From Carnobacterium divergens DSM 20623 (GTDB lineage Bacteria; Bacillota; Bacilli; Lactobacillales; Carnobacteriaceae): DNA of 64,000 nucleotides. Each line of letters begins with the position of its first letter. The stretch's first letter is position 1. Made by a program: the position numbers and the translations under genes. The DNA is taken from contig NZ_JQLO01000001.1 of the NCBI RefSeq assembly GCF_000744255.1, positions 1,240,001-1,304,000 of the forward strand, in the 5' to 3' direction. Shown piece after piece: positions 17,960 through 28,514 of the stretch. The notes below the pieces were generated by a model that searched no databases, was not told the DNA's origin, and saw nothing but the letters and a program-made list of their open reading frames with translations.

Positions 17960-19773
17960 TATTTTTTATTTTTTATTAAAGATTCAAATTCATTCAATCG
18001 ACTTTCAAACACAGCCATTGCTTCTTCAATATATGTTTTATTCGTCATGTCCACACCCGCTTTTTTCATCACTTCGATTGGGAAATCACTACTTCCTGAT
18101 TTTAAATAATTAAGATATTTTTCAAGAGCATGTTCTTCTTTATTTAAAATTTTCGCTGATAAAGCAGAGGCTGCTGAAAATCCGGTTGCATATTGATAGA
18201 CATAATAATTGTAATAAAAATGTGGAATTCTCGCCCATTCTACTGCAATCTCTGGATCTTTTTCAACTGCTTCTCCGTAATAACGTGCATTCAATTTGGC
18301 ATAATAATCTGACATAAATTCACTTGTCAATGGAATCCCCTTAGCTGCTTGTTCGTGAATAAAATGTTCAAATTCAGCAAATTGTGTCTGACGGAAAATA
18401 GTTCCTTTGAATCCATCTAGATAATGATTTAATACATAAGCACGAATTTTGGGATCAGTCTGAGTTTCCAATAAATACTCAGTTAAAATATTTTCGTTTG
18501 TTGTGGACGCAATTTCTGCTAAGAAAATAGAATAATCTCCATAAACATAAGGTTGATTCTTCCTTGTATAATAGCTATGAACACTATGCCCCATTTCATG
18601 AACTAATGTAAATAATTGATCTAATGTGTCGTGCCAATTCATTAAAATATAAGGGTTTGTTTCATAGGCTCCTGATGAATAGGCACCACTACGTTTCCCT
18701 TCATTCTCAACAACATCAATCCAGCGGTTAGTGAAGGCTTCTTCGACAATTTTCAAATAGTCCTCTCCTAAAGGAGCTAAAGCTTCCAAGGTCATCTTTT
18801 TAGCTTCATCATATGAAAATTTAATTGTTGCTTCACCTGTGATAGGTGTGTACATATCATACATATGCAGAGTATCAACATCTAATACATCTTTACGCAA
18901 TGCTACATAACGGTGCAGCAAAGGTAAATTTTCATCAACCACTGCTAATAAAGTATCGTAAACAGCTTCTGGGATGTCGTTTGCAGCTAATGCTTTAGCT
19001 CTTGCTGAATCATAATGATGCACCTTAGCATTGTAATTGTGGTATTTCACATGAGAAGATAACGTACTTGCAAATGTATTTTTCAAGCCTGCATAGGTTT
19101 TAGACAAATTTTGAAAAGCAGACTGACGAACTTCACGATTTGTACTTTCCATTAATTGACCATAGACGCCATGAGATAGTTGAACATTTTCTCCGTTCTC
19201 ATCTTTTATAATTGGAAACTTGATATCTGCATTATTCAATACATTAAACGTCCGACTAGATGCCGTAAAAATTTCCCCTGCTCCTGCCAGTAAAGCCTCT
19301 TCATTTGAAGATAAGACATGGGATCTAGCGCTAGTCATCTGATTGATAAAATGTTGGTACGGTTTTAATTCTGTATTTTCTTTAAAAAAGCTTTCTAATT
19401 TTTCAGGAGGAATTTCCAATACTTCAGGCTCAAACCAAGATAAACTTTCGCTAACTTTCGTTGCAAGTGCTGATGCACGTTCATAAATCCCTTGATACGT
19501 ATCATTATTTGTATCTTGATCATTTTTTAAATGCGCATAAACATATAACGTCTCTAAATCATTAGATACATCTAGCAAAAAGTTAATTCCTTGTAAAAAC
19601 AAATCAGAATTCATTCCAATTTTACCTTTTACTTGATCAACTTTTTTTAACTTTTCTTCCAAAAGTAAATAATTTTGATTGAACTCTTCATCTGATTTAA
19701 AGATAACGTCTAAATCCCACGTTAAATTTTCAGGAACTTCATTGCGAAGTGGTAGTTTTTTTGTCTCTGTCAT
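17959..19773 (-). CDS. pepF: Oligoendopeptidase F (M3 family)
   Basis: This 604-residue cytosolic zinc endopeptidase cleaves oligopeptides of about 7-17 residues. The M3 zinc motif is read as FTLVHEMGHSVHSYY (HExGH, near residue 390), and downstream AEIASTTNENIL gives the third ligand Glu. Length and N-terminal helical domain are typical. It lies downstream of coiA, an arrangement common in lactic acid bacteria and bacilli, where PepF has been linked to peptide turnover. Confidence 0.95.
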   Translation of the reverse strand: MTETKKLPLRNEVPENLTWDLDVIFKSDEEFNQNYLLLEEKLKKVDQVKGKIGMNSDLFLQGINFLLDVSNDLETLYVYAHLKNDQDTNNDTYQGIYERASALATKVSESLSWFEPEVLEIPPEKLESFFKENTELKPYQHFINQMTSARSHVLSSNEEALLAGAGEIFTASSRTFNVLNNADIKFPIIKDENGENVQLSHGVYGQLMESTNREVRQSAFQNLSKTYAGLKNTFASTLSSHVKYHNYNAKVHHYDSARAKALAANDIPEAVYDTLLAVVDENLPLLHRYVALRKDVLDVDTLHMYDMYTPITGEATIKFSYDEAKKMTLEALAPLGEDYLKIVEEAFTNRWIDVVENEGKRSGAYSSGAYETNPYILMNWHDTLDQLFTLVHEMGHSVHSYYTRKNQPYVYGDYSIFLAEIASTTNENILTEYLLETQTDPKIRAYVLNHYLDGFKGTIFRQTQFAEFEHFIHEQAAKGIPLTSEFMSDYYAKLNARYYGEAVEKDPEIAVEWARIPHFYYNYYVYQYATGFSAASALSAKILNKEEHALEKYLNYLKSGSSDFPIEVMKKAGVDMTNKTYIEEAMAVFESRLNEFESLIKNKK

Positions 19774-19858
19774 GATGTGTCCTCCTCAAGAATTTATCTA
19801 ACTGTAATTTTACCATAACTTAAAGACAATTTGCTGGATTCTTGACCTATTTTTAACT

Positions 19859-21013
19859 TTAATCAGTATTTTTAGTTAATTCCATTAATTTTTCTTCTTC
19901 AGAATTAAAAAATACAAGCTTCTTTAAAACTACCCATTGATGATGTGCTATTTGATGAATAATTTGTTGTGTTTCTAAAAAATAAAGATAACGAATCAAT
20001 TCCTTTTGTTGAATTTTTTTTGTTATTAAGGGCGTAGGATAAAATAATAGCTGAGTCATCATATTTTGCACATACTCTCTACTTGTAAACACCTGGTTCT
20101 CTCCTTTTTTACTTAGCCATCTCACCACTTGATACTTCCATTGACAATTTTGCATTTGAATAATGACTGATTGCTCGATAGGCAAGTGTAACTCAATTGG
20201 AAGAAACAACAAGTGATGGTGCGCTTGATATAAAACACGTTGAAAATCTATTAATTTAGATTGAGAATTGCGTAGAGCTCTCATTAAAAATTGGTGATTT
20301 TTGAGTAATTCTTTAGTTTGCGCTATCTCCGATTCAACGTATGGTTGATAGGTTAGTGTTTCAAAATGATTGATTATTGTTTTTAACGTTATTTTTTTAT
20401 TCGTTAACGATACTTGATAGTTACGACTTTTTAATAGCTCATTCCTTTCAAATTGAATTAAATGGTAAAAAATGTGTAGCTTTTGATGATTGGTATCTAA
20501 GAAGAAAATATGATAGTTAAGATTCTTATGATAATATAAAAATAACCGTTGTTGAGCCGTTAATTTCCGTTTTAATTTGAAACGTTTCCCTAAAATCCAA
20601 ATAACCTTATAACCTGCTTTTTGATAACTTTGAGTGCGCTTGATCATGTTTGCTTCACTAATGAAGCTGCATTGAAATTCAATCGCCACTGGTATTTTTT
20701 GATCCAACCAAATTAGTAAATCGGGTCTTTGTTTTAATTTTGGCAAATATGCTTCCAACATGCATGGAATTTCTTGCTGAGTAAACCATTGAGATAACAT
20801 TTGCTTTCCAGCCAAATGCTCTAAGGTTTCTCCTTCTGAAAATAGAAAACAATCAGATGCCTGATAATGTGAAAAATGTGGAATCTTAATTTTACCTCTT
20901 TTTAAATAAACTGGTTGTCGACATCCTGGACAGAACAAAGAACCTTTTATATTTTTTTCTTTGATTAAATCAGCTTGTACATAATGATTTTGACTATCTA
21001 AAGCAATTAACAT
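19859..21013 (-). CDS. coiA: Competence protein CoiA
   Basis: This 384-residue protein matches CoiA, required for recombination of incoming DNA in competent cells. The N-terminal region has a zinc-ribbon-like CPGC..PHFSHYQASDC. A nuclease-like core follows with EAYLPKLKQRPDLLIWL and PVAIEFQCSFIS, a PD-(D/E)xK-like pattern with Glu, Asp and Glu-x-Gln. The C-terminus is divergent, as usual. It is upstream of pepF and next to mecA, whose product controls competence in relatives. Confidence 0.9.
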   Translation of the reverse strand: MLIALDSQNHYVQADLIKEKNIKGSLFCPGCRQPVYLKRGKIKIPHFSHYQASDCFLFSEGETLEHLAGKQMLSQWFTQQEIPCMLEAYLPKLKQRPDLLIWLDQKIPVAIEFQCSFISEANMIKRTQSYQKAGYKVIWILGKRFKLKRKLTAQQRLFLYYHKNLNYHIFFLDTNHQKLHIFYHLIQFERNELLKSRNYQVSLTNKKITLKTIINHFETLTYQPYVESEIAQTKELLKNHQFLMRALRNSQSKLIDFQRVLYQAHHHLLFLPIELHLPIEQSVIIQMQNCQWKYQVVRWLSKKGENQVFTSREYVQNMMTQLLFYPTPLITKKIQQKELIRYLYFLETQQIIHQIAHHQWVVLKKLVFFNSEEEKLMELTKNTD

Positions 21014-21073
21014 CGTTATCCCTCACTTTTTTATCTTTTAATATACTATTCGTAAAAATCAGATAAATACGCG

Positions 21074-21111
21074 AAAAAAAAAACCTCAAGCTATTACGCT
21101 TAAGGTTTTTT
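21074..21111 (-). terminator. Terminator of mecA
   Basis: AACCTTAAGC pairs with GCTTGAGGTT on the minus strand and is followed by a long T run, just past the mecA stop codon. Confidence 0.85.
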
Positions 21112-21112
21112 A

Positions 21113-21781
21113 CTATTTAAAATAGTATCTCGTTAATTCTAATGCTGTTTGTTCCATAATCAATTTTCCATATTCGCCTAAAACATCCACCGTGACTGAT
21201 GTTTCTTCTGAAAATTCAAGTGCAACTGCAATTTCATCATCGACGCTCGTTTCTGTCATCTCTTCCACAAAGAATAGCAAATGTAGGAAGTAGCTACCGT
21301 TATAAAAATATAAATTAGAAACTGCGTTATCTAAATACATCATTTTTGATAAGGCAATCATATCTTCAAATTCATTCATTCTTAGAACAATTTCGGTTGT
21401 TAAAGCATCTGGATTTCTTAAATAAGCTTCTATTTCATCCGCTTCCGCTTCTTCAGTTAAAACTTGTTTTCTGACAAATTCAGTAAAATCTTCTGGAGTT
21501 GAATTTTCAGGTAAGGCTGAAAGATCTAGTTGATCACTTAAAGCGCCACCTTTACTAATAAATAATTCTAACCCATTTCCATTTGGTAAAACCTGAAACG
21601 TAATTGCATCAGATTCATGGAATTGTTCATCCACATCAACTTCTTCTAAAATGCTGTAAAAGAAATTTTCAATTTGCTTATGGTTGCCCAATAAATCCAG
21701 AAAAGTAATTCCTCTTTCTTCCAAATCAGCATTTTCAATTAAGACACGAATCGTGTTTTCATTAATATGCTCCATTTCCAT
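21113..21781 (-). CDS. mecA: Adaptor protein MecA
   Basis: This 222-residue adaptor delivers substrates (ComK or ComX-type regulators and others) to ClpC/ClpP. The N-terminal substrate-binding domain begins MEMEHINENTIRVLIE. An acidic linker follows (about residues 100-135), then a C-terminal ClpC-binding domain. ATG 21781 is chosen because GAGGTG lies 7 bp upstream; the 19 extra codons upstream have no ribosome site and do not resemble the family. It lies between coiA and spx. Confidence 0.93.
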   Translation of the reverse strand: MEMEHINENTIRVLIENADLEERGITFLDLLGNHKQIENFFYSILEEVDVDEQFHESDAITFQVLPNGNGLELFISKGGALSDQLDLSALPENSTPEDFTEFVRKQVLTEEAEADEIEAYLRNPDALTTEIVLRMNEFEDMIALSKMMYLDNAVSNLYFYNGSYFLHLLFFVEEMTETSVDDEIAVALEFSEETSVTVDVLGEYGKLIMEQTALELTRYYFK

Positions 21782-21925
21782 GATCTTACACCTCATTTCA
21801 ATAATTCTAGTAATCCTAGAATCTTCTATAACAACCATTTTAAAGCAAATACAATAAATGTAAAGCTAAATGCAACAATTAAATAAAAAGTTTAGCATTT
21901 TTTTGTCATTTTTATTTTAACAAGT

Positions 21926-21958
21926 AAAAAACCTATCGCCAACTAGGCCATAGGTTTA
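21926..21958 (-). terminator. Terminator of spx
   Basis: AAACCTATGGCC and GGCGATAGGTTT form a stem with one mismatch on the minus strand, followed by TTTT. Confidence 0.8.
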
Positions 21959-21970
21959 AAAATTTTAAGT

Positions 21971-22369
21971 TTAGTAACTAACCAATAATTGTGCTTGTTG
22001 TAATTCCAAAGCACGAACTTCTCTAGGCAAGAAACGACGAATTTCATCTTCATTATATCCAACTTGCAATCTTTTTTCGTCTAGCATAATTGGACGACGT
22101 AATAAGCCTGGATTTTTCTGTACAAGATCGAAAAGTTGTTGTAAAGGCATATCATCTAAATCAACATCAAGTTCTTGAAATACTTTTGAACGAGTTGAAA
22201 TAATTTCTTCAGTTCCATCTTCAGTCATTCTTAAAATGGCTTTGATTTCTGGAATGTTTAAAGGTTCAGAGAATATATTTCTCTCAGTATATGCAATGTG
22301 ATGTTCCTCTAACCAAGCACGCGCTTTTCTACATGAAGTACAACTAGGTGATGTATATAATGTGACCAT
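21971..22369 (-). CDS. spx: Transcriptional regulator Spx
   Basis: This 132-residue ArsC-family protein binds the RNA polymerase alpha C-terminal domain and switches transcription under thiol stress. The redox disulfide pair is Cys10 and Cys13 ([10 protein letters not shown]), and [20 protein letters not shown] is the conserved C-terminal half. Turnover probably needs SpxH (17213) and ClpXP. It is monocistronic, with its own terminator and a long upstream region that may hold several promoters. Confidence 0.95.
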   Translation of the reverse strand: MVTLYTSPSCTSCRKARAWLEEHHIAYTERNIFSEPLNIPEIKAILRMTEDGTEEIISTRSKVFQELDVDLDDMPLQQLFDLVQKNPGLLRRPIMLDEKRLQVGYNEDEIRRFLPREVRALELQQAQLLVSY

Positions 22370-22694
22370 AATTTATTCTCTCCTTTTCACTCGGTTATTT
22401 CCGAGAAGAAATTTTCTATTGATTAAGTAACTGTCTACAAGAACTATTATAAATCATTTAATTTTAAATATCTACCTTTTTCGACATATTTTCGTCACTT
22501 TTTTGACATTTTTTGTTAATTTTCTTATCCTATATCTTTTTCGTTCACATTTCGATCATTTTCATCCTTGATATAACAACGATTTGAATTATAATTGAAC
22601 GTTTATAATAATTACAATTAAATAATTAATATTAACTATAAAATTTCCTTAAAAAAAGAGTCAAAAATTAGCAATCAATTTTTGACTCTTTTTA
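22370..22694. other. Intergenic region between spx and the opp operon end
   Basis: I see no gene in these 325 bp. They contain the oppF terminator near the right end and, by position, the spx promoter region. The stretch is very AT-rich. Confidence 0.6.
22651..22693 (-). terminator. Terminator of the oppBCDF operon
   Basis: AAAAAGAGTCAAAAATTGATTG.. pairs with ..AATTTTTGACTC on the minus strand and is followed by TTTTTTT. Confidence 0.9.
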
Positions 22695-23636
22695 TTAACT
22701 TTTATAGCTTGCAGCTTTTGCTTGTAAAGCAGGGATGTCTGCTTCTGTACAGTATACAAAATGACCTGGTGTAATTTCGCGTAATTTTTCTTCTGCTCCT
22801 GTTGGTGCTTTTGGAGTGTATGGAATACGAATACGATTACGTTCATAATTTGGGTCAGGAAGAGGTACAGCTGATAGTAAGCTTTCAGTATAAGGATGCA
22901 AAGGTGCATTGTATACTTGCTCAGCAGGAGCTAATTCCACTAATTTCCCATAATACATGACACCAATACGATCGCTAATATATTTTACCATTGAAAGATC
23001 ATGGGCAATAAATAAATACGTTAACCCTTTTTCTTTTTGTAACTTCATTAATAAATTCACAACTTGCGCTTGAATCGAAACATCTAGCGCAGAAATGGGT
23101 TCATCACAAATGATAAATTCTGGTTGAACAGCTAATGCGCGAGCAATTCCTATACGTTGTCTCTGTCCGCCTGAGAACTCATGAGGATAACGAGTGGAAT
23201 GATCTGGATTCAATCCAACAGTTTTTAACAGCTCATCTACTTGATTATTACGATCAGCTGTTGATGCTGCTAAACCATGAATATCAATTCCTTCAGCGAT
23301 AATGTCACGAACTTTCATTTTAGGATTCAAAGAAGCATATGGATCTTGATAAATCATTTGCATTTCTCGTCTAAATTGAAGCATATCTTTTTTGCCTTTG
23401 ATATCATGAACTTCAGTATCTTGGAAAATAATTTCACCAGCAGTAGGCTCATATAAGCGAATAATCGCACGTCCTGTTGTTGATTTTCCACAACCAGATT
23501 CTCCTACTAAACCAAATGTTTCACCTTTAAAAACATCAAAAGAAATATCGTTAACAGCTTGAACTTCATTTTGTTGACCTTCATTAAAATATTGTTTTAA
23601 ACCTTTTACCTGTAAAATCTTTTCTTGATTAGTCAT
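22695..23636 (-). CDS. oppF: Oligopeptide ABC transporter ATP-binding protein OppF
   Basis: This 313-residue ATPase drives peptide import with OppD. Walker A is GESGCGKST (near residue 44), the signature is FSGGQRQRIGIARAL and Walker B is IICDEPISALD. The C-terminal oligopeptide-transporter extension includes HPYTESLLSAVPLPDPN. It overlaps oppD by 8 bp and ends the oppBCDF operon, which has no oppA of its own; two oppA genes lie at 34622 and 36521. Confidence 0.95.
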   Translation of the reverse strand: MTNQEKILQVKGLKQYFNEGQQNEVQAVNDISFDVFKGETFGLVGESGCGKSTTGRAIIRLYEPTAGEIIFQDTEVHDIKGKKDMLQFRREMQMIYQDPYASLNPKMKVRDIIAEGIDIHGLAASTADRNNQVDELLKTVGLNPDHSTRYPHEFSGGQRQRIGIARALAVQPEFIICDEPISALDVSIQAQVVNLLMKLQKEKGLTYLFIAHDLSMVKYISDRIGVMYYGKLVELAPAEQVYNAPLHPYTESLLSAVPLPDPNYERNRIRIPYTPKAPTGAEEKLREITPGHFVYCTEADIPALQAKAASYKS

Positions 23637-24756
23637 TTAGGTCAACCCCCTTGCCAGCATCAGCATCATCAATTGGTTCAAATGTTGCTTCTGTTGTTGC
23701 TTTCATCTCAGCAGATGTTACGTGTTGCTCATTTTTGTAGATTTCTTGACGTGCTCTTATTTCAGCAGGAGGCGTTACCGCCGGTGCATCTGGATGTAAC
23801 AACCAAGTTGCTGCATAATGAGTATCTGATACTTTAAAGAAAGGTGGTTCCAATTCTGTATCGATTTTCATTGCAAATTCATTACGAGGTGCAAATGCGT
23901 CCCCTGTCGGCGGATCTAATAAATCAGGCGGTGTACCTGGAATAGCATACAGATTTCCGCCACCTTCTGTTTCAAGAGTTGGCATCGAGCTGATTAATCC
24001 CCATGTATAAGGATGTTGCGGATTGTAGAAAATCTCATCAACTGTTCCTACTTCAACAATTTTACCAGCATACATAACCGCTACACGATCTGCAACGTTA
24101 GCAACTACACCTAAATCATGGGTGATAAAAATAATCGATGTCGCAATTTTTTGTTGCAATTGCTTCATTAAATCTAAAATTTGCGCTTGAATTGTAACAT
24201 CAAGAGCTGTTGTTGGTTCATCAGCAATCAGTACTTCTGGATTACACGCTAAAGCAATCGCAATCACGATTCTTTGACGTTGCCCACCTGAAAATTGATG
24301 TGGATACTGCTTCATTCTTTTTTCTGGTTCAGGTAATCCTACTAATTTTAATAATTCTAAAGCACGCTCTAACGCTTCTTTTTTGCTTAATTTTTGATGC
24401 TTAATAATAGGTTCAGCTATTTGTTTGCCAATTGACATCGTTGGATTTAAAGACGTCATTGGATCTTGGAAAATCATTGCAATTTCTTTCCCACGAATTC
24501 CTTGCATTTCTTTTTCAGAAGTTTTCACAAGGTCTTTACCATTAAATAAAATCTCGCCTTTTTCAATGTTCGCATTTTTAGCAAGCAAACGCATGATACT
24601 TCTACTCGTTACTGATTTACCAGAACCAGATTCACCAACGATTGCTAATGTTTCGCCTTTTTTAAGATCGAAACTGACACCACGAATTGCTTGTACTGTA
24701 CCAGCAAAGGTGTCGAATGTGATATTCAAATCTTTTACTTCTAATATATTACTCAT
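23629..24756 (-). CDS. oppD: Oligopeptide ABC transporter ATP-binding protein OppD
   Basis: This 375-residue ATPase pairs with OppF. Motifs are GESGSGKS (Walker A, near residue 38), FSGGQRQRIVIAIAL (signature) and VLIADEPTTALD (Walker B), with the C-terminal extension HPYTWGLISSMPTLE. The last 50 residues form a longer, low-similarity acidic tail (EPIDDADAGKGVDLND). It lies 14 bp after oppC and overlaps oppF. Confidence 0.95.
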   Translation of the reverse strand: MSNILEVKDLNITFDTFAGTVQAIRGVSFDLKKGETLAIVGESGSGKSVTSRSIMRLLAKNANIEKGEILFNGKDLVKTSEKEMQGIRGKEIAMIFQDPMTSLNPTMSIGKQIAEPIIKHQKLSKKEALERALELLKLVGLPEPEKRMKQYPHQFSGGQRQRIVIAIALACNPEVLIADEPTTALDVTIQAQILDLMKQLQQKIATSIIFITHDLGVVANVADRVAVMYAGKIVEVGTVDEIFYNPQHPYTWGLISSMPTLETEGGGNLYAIPGTPPDLLDPPTGDAFAPRNEFAMKIDTELEPPFFKVSDTHYAATWLLHPDAPAVTPPAEIRARQEIYKNEQHVTSAEMKATTEATFEPIDDADAGKGVDLND

Positions 24757-24770
24757 CCGTATCTACCCCG

Positions 24771-25817
24771 CTAATCTTTCATTTTTGGATCAAATGCATC
24801 ACGTAAACCATCAGCTAATAAGTTAAATGAAATCATTAAGATACAGATAACGGCTGCTGGATACCACATTAAATGTGGTAAGAAACGGAATGTCTTATAT
24901 CCATCACTTAAAAGTGTACCTAATGATGCTTGTGGTGCTGGAATTCCTATTCCGATAAAGCTTAAGAATGCTTCAAAGAAAATAGCCGCTGGAATGGTAA
25001 ACATTGTTTGAATAATGATTACCCCAGATAAGTTTGGAATTAAGTGTTTTATAGCTATTTTAAAAGAAGATTCTCCTAAAGTACGGGCAGCTAAAATGTA
25101 TTCTTGGTTCTTTAATTTTAATGTTTGAGCACGTACAACACGAGCCATTGAAATCCACCCTGTGATTGCCAATGCTAAAACAATTGACATAATTCCTGGT
25201 TCTAAAATCAATAACATTAAAATAACTACTACTAAATTAGGAATTCCAGAAAGGATCTCTAAGAAACGTTGCATCACATTATCGACACGTCCGCCCTTCA
25301 TACCCGAAATCAGTCCATAAGTTACCCCAATAGTTAAATCAAACAAGGCTGCAATAAAGGCAATCAATAAAGAAACGCTTGTCCCTGCTAAAATACGTGA
25401 GAACAAATCACGACCTAAGCCATCTGTACCAAAGAAGTAATTAACATCTTTAGGAACATTTCTTTGTGCATATTTATCCACACGTTTATCGCCAACTTTT
25501 GCCGTTCCATTTAACCCATTGATGTTAATCCCTGGAATTCTTGGTGGCAAGTTTGAATAAGCAACTGTTTGTTTATTTGGATCATGTGGTGAAATCAGTT
25601 TTGCAGATGCACATGCTGCGATAATAAATAATAAGATAAACAAACAGACAACCGCTGCTTTATTTTTTTTCAATCGTCTCCATGAATCTTGAAAGAAATT
25701 CAGGGATGGAGCTGCAATCTTTTCTTTATCTGCTAAACCAGAATCTAATGCTGGTTGAAAGCTGTCAGGGGTTAGGTTGTTCAATTCTTGTTTTAATTCA
25801 TTTTGTTGACTAGTCAT
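24771..25817 (-). CDS. oppC: Oligopeptide ABC transporter permease OppC
   Basis: This 348-residue inner-membrane permease has six membrane segments and a long hydrophilic N-terminus. The EAA loop is read around VVRAQTLKLKNQEYILAARTLGES, and the extracytoplasmic loop is typical of OppC. Its start codon overlaps the oppB stop codon by one base (TAATG), giving tight translational coupling. Confidence 0.95.
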   Translation of the reverse strand: MTSQQNELKQELNNLTPDSFQPALDSGLADKEKIAAPSLNFFQDSWRRLKKNKAAVVCLFILLFIIAACASAKLISPHDPNKQTVAYSNLPPRIPGININGLNGTAKVGDKRVDKYAQRNVPKDVNYFFGTDGLGRDLFSRILAGTSVSLLIAFIAALFDLTIGVTYGLISGMKGGRVDNVMQRFLEILSGIPNLVVVILMLLILEPGIMSIVLALAITGWISMARVVRAQTLKLKNQEYILAARTLGESSFKIAIKHLIPNLSGVIIIQTMFTIPAAIFFEAFLSFIGIGIPAPQASLGTLLSDGYKTFRFLPHLMWYPAAVICILMISFNLLADGLRDAFDPKMKD

Positions 25818-26761
25818 TAATTATCCCCTCCTGCAGTTACACGAATACGTGGATCAATAATTCCATATAAAATATCTACAAGTAAGATTACTCCTACTAA
25901 CATTGCAGAAAATAGAATTGTTACCCCCATAATCGTTGGGTAATCATTTGTCATAATTGATTTTACAAATTGTTCCCCAATACCAGGGATTGAGAAAATA
26001 TTTTCAACAACTAATGAACCAGTCATTAGTCCAACTGCTAATGGTCCTAATAGTGTAACTAATGGGATCAATGCATTACGAACACCGTGTTTGAAGGCTA
26101 CTGTCCAACGACTCAACCCTTTTGCACGTGCTAATTCAATATAATCACTACTTAAAACATCAACCATTTCAGTTCTAATAAAACGAGCTGAATCAGCTAA
26201 TGGAGAAATTGCTAAGGCTATAGTTGGAAGGACTGATGAAGCAAAGCCATCTTTCCACATCGCAATTGGGAACCACTTTAAGTATACCCCAAACACTAAT
26301 TGTAGCAATACTGCAAACACGAAGTTTGGAATCGATCGACCTAAAATCGCCATAAAGGTAGCGGATGTATCAATCCATGTATTTTGGTTCATTGCCCCGA
26401 TTACTCCTAGAATAATTCCAAGTAGTGTCCCGAGGATAATCGCCTGGAATCCTAACTGTAAGGACGGTCCCACACGAGAAGATAGTAACGTTGTTACTGG
26501 TGTATTATTAAATTGGAATGATACGCCCAAATTTCCTCTTAATAATCCGGTAATATAAATCCAATATTGTTCTGCCATTGGTTTATTCAAGCCATACTTT
26601 TCATTCATAATATAAATTTGTTCTTCTGATAGTTTCTCCTGGTTACTGTATGGTGTACCTGGTAAAAGCTTCATCAAAAAGAATGTAATCGATGCGATTA
26701 GGAATAATGTCAAAAACATGTAGAATATTCTAGTTCCTAAAAATTTTGCGTAGTTTTTCAT
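25817..26761 (-). CDS. oppB: Oligopeptide ABC transporter permease OppB
   Basis: This 314-residue permease has six membrane segments. The region around TEMVDVLSSDYIELARAKGLS is the EAA loop, and the C-terminus IIDPRIRVTAGGDN is typical. ATG 26761 is chosen with GGAGGTG 9 bp upstream; the longer frame would start inside that site. It is the first gene of oppBCDF, behind a near-consensus promoter. Confidence 0.95.
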   Translation of the reverse strand: MKNYAKFLGTRIFYMFLTLFLIASITFFLMKLLPGTPYSNQEKLSEEQIYIMNEKYGLNKPMAEQYWIYITGLLRGNLGVSFQFNNTPVTTLLSSRVGPSLQLGFQAIILGTLLGIILGVIGAMNQNTWIDTSATFMAILGRSIPNFVFAVLLQLVFGVYLKWFPIAMWKDGFASSVLPTIALAISPLADSARFIRTEMVDVLSSDYIELARAKGLSRWTVAFKHGVRNALIPLVTLLGPLAVGLMTGSLVVENIFSIPGIGEQFVKSIMTNDYPTIMGVTILFSAMLVGVILLVDILYGIIDPRIRVTAGGDN

Positions 26762-26808
26762 CGATTCAAGCACCTCCAACTCATAATTTTAATCGTATTC
26801 TTAAAAAA

Positions 26809-26837
26809 AGAATATACTATATAGAATAGCTTGTCAA
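26809..26837 (-). promoter_or_regulatory. oppB: Sigma-A promoter of oppBCDF
   Basis: On the minus strand TTGACA (26837-26832) and TATTCT (26814-26809) are 17 bp apart, about 50 bp upstream of oppB. The spacer itself contains an alternative TATAGT. Confidence 0.75.
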
Positions 26838-27028
26838 AGGGAATATTGCAAAAGTTTTTTGCTATTTTTCCTTTTTTTTTTTCACTTTATTAAAAAACAG
26901 TGACAAAAAGCTTTATTTTCATGTGTTTTTACTAATATATATTTTTTTGAAGTCATTATATTGTTTTAAAAGAAATTTTAGGGTAAATTAAATAAAGTAG
27001 ATTTTCCTATTAGGAGGAAATAAAAAAC

Positions 27029-27382
27029 ATGAATATGAAAAATAAATCCTTAATTTTAATCATTTTGTCATTGATTGCAAGTATTGTTTGGCAACTTGTT
27101 ACTAGGCAATCACTCAGTCTCTTAGAAACGTCAAACAGTCTCTTTTTTATTGCTGGTATTTTATTGATTTTTGCTTTACTTTGGTTGACTCTTTCTTCTG
27201 GCGTTTTCGATTTTTTTAATTATAGCATGAAAAAAAGTCTTCATATTGTCAAAAGAAAAGAAGAAAAATTAGAAGTAACACCTCTTTCTAAATCAGTAGG
27301 AACTGGTTTTAAGACCTTTTTAATCTCAGGAGCTGCCTTATTAGTCATCAGCTTATTCGCACTTTTAGGTTACTATTTATGA
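27029..27382 (+). CDS. DUF3899 domain membrane protein
   Basis: This 117-residue protein has three predicted membrane segments (about residues 7-24, 35-55 and 92-115). From memory it matches DUF3899, a family of unknown function in Bacilli. AGGAGG lies 12 bp before ATG 27029 and 18 bp before a second in-frame ATG, so the first is more likely. It precedes trpS by about 100 bp. Confidence 0.7.
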   Translation: MNMKNKSLILIILSLIASIVWQLVTRQSLSLLETSNSLFFIAGILLIFALLWLTLSSGVFDFFNYSMKKSLHIVKRKEEKLEVTPLSKSVGTGFKTFLISGAALLVISLFALLGYYL

Positions 27383-27430
27383 AATATAGCGTATAATCAG
27401 AGTAACGCTTATATGAGCAACAAAATTTAA

Positions 27431-28482
<1,052 letters not shown>

Positions 28483-28483
<1 letters not shown>

Positions 28484-28514
28484 AAAAAAGAGAAGCTAAA
28501 GCTTCTCTTTTTTT
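28483..28514. terminator. Bidirectional terminator between trpS and lplA
   Basis: AAAAAGAGAAGCTAAAGCTTCTCTTTTT is a self-complementary stem with long A and T tracts. Confidence 0.9.

Noticed and set aside
22661-22909. 82-codon minus-strand frame inside oppF
   Set aside because: It is out of frame within the oppF coding sequence, whose motifs are clear.
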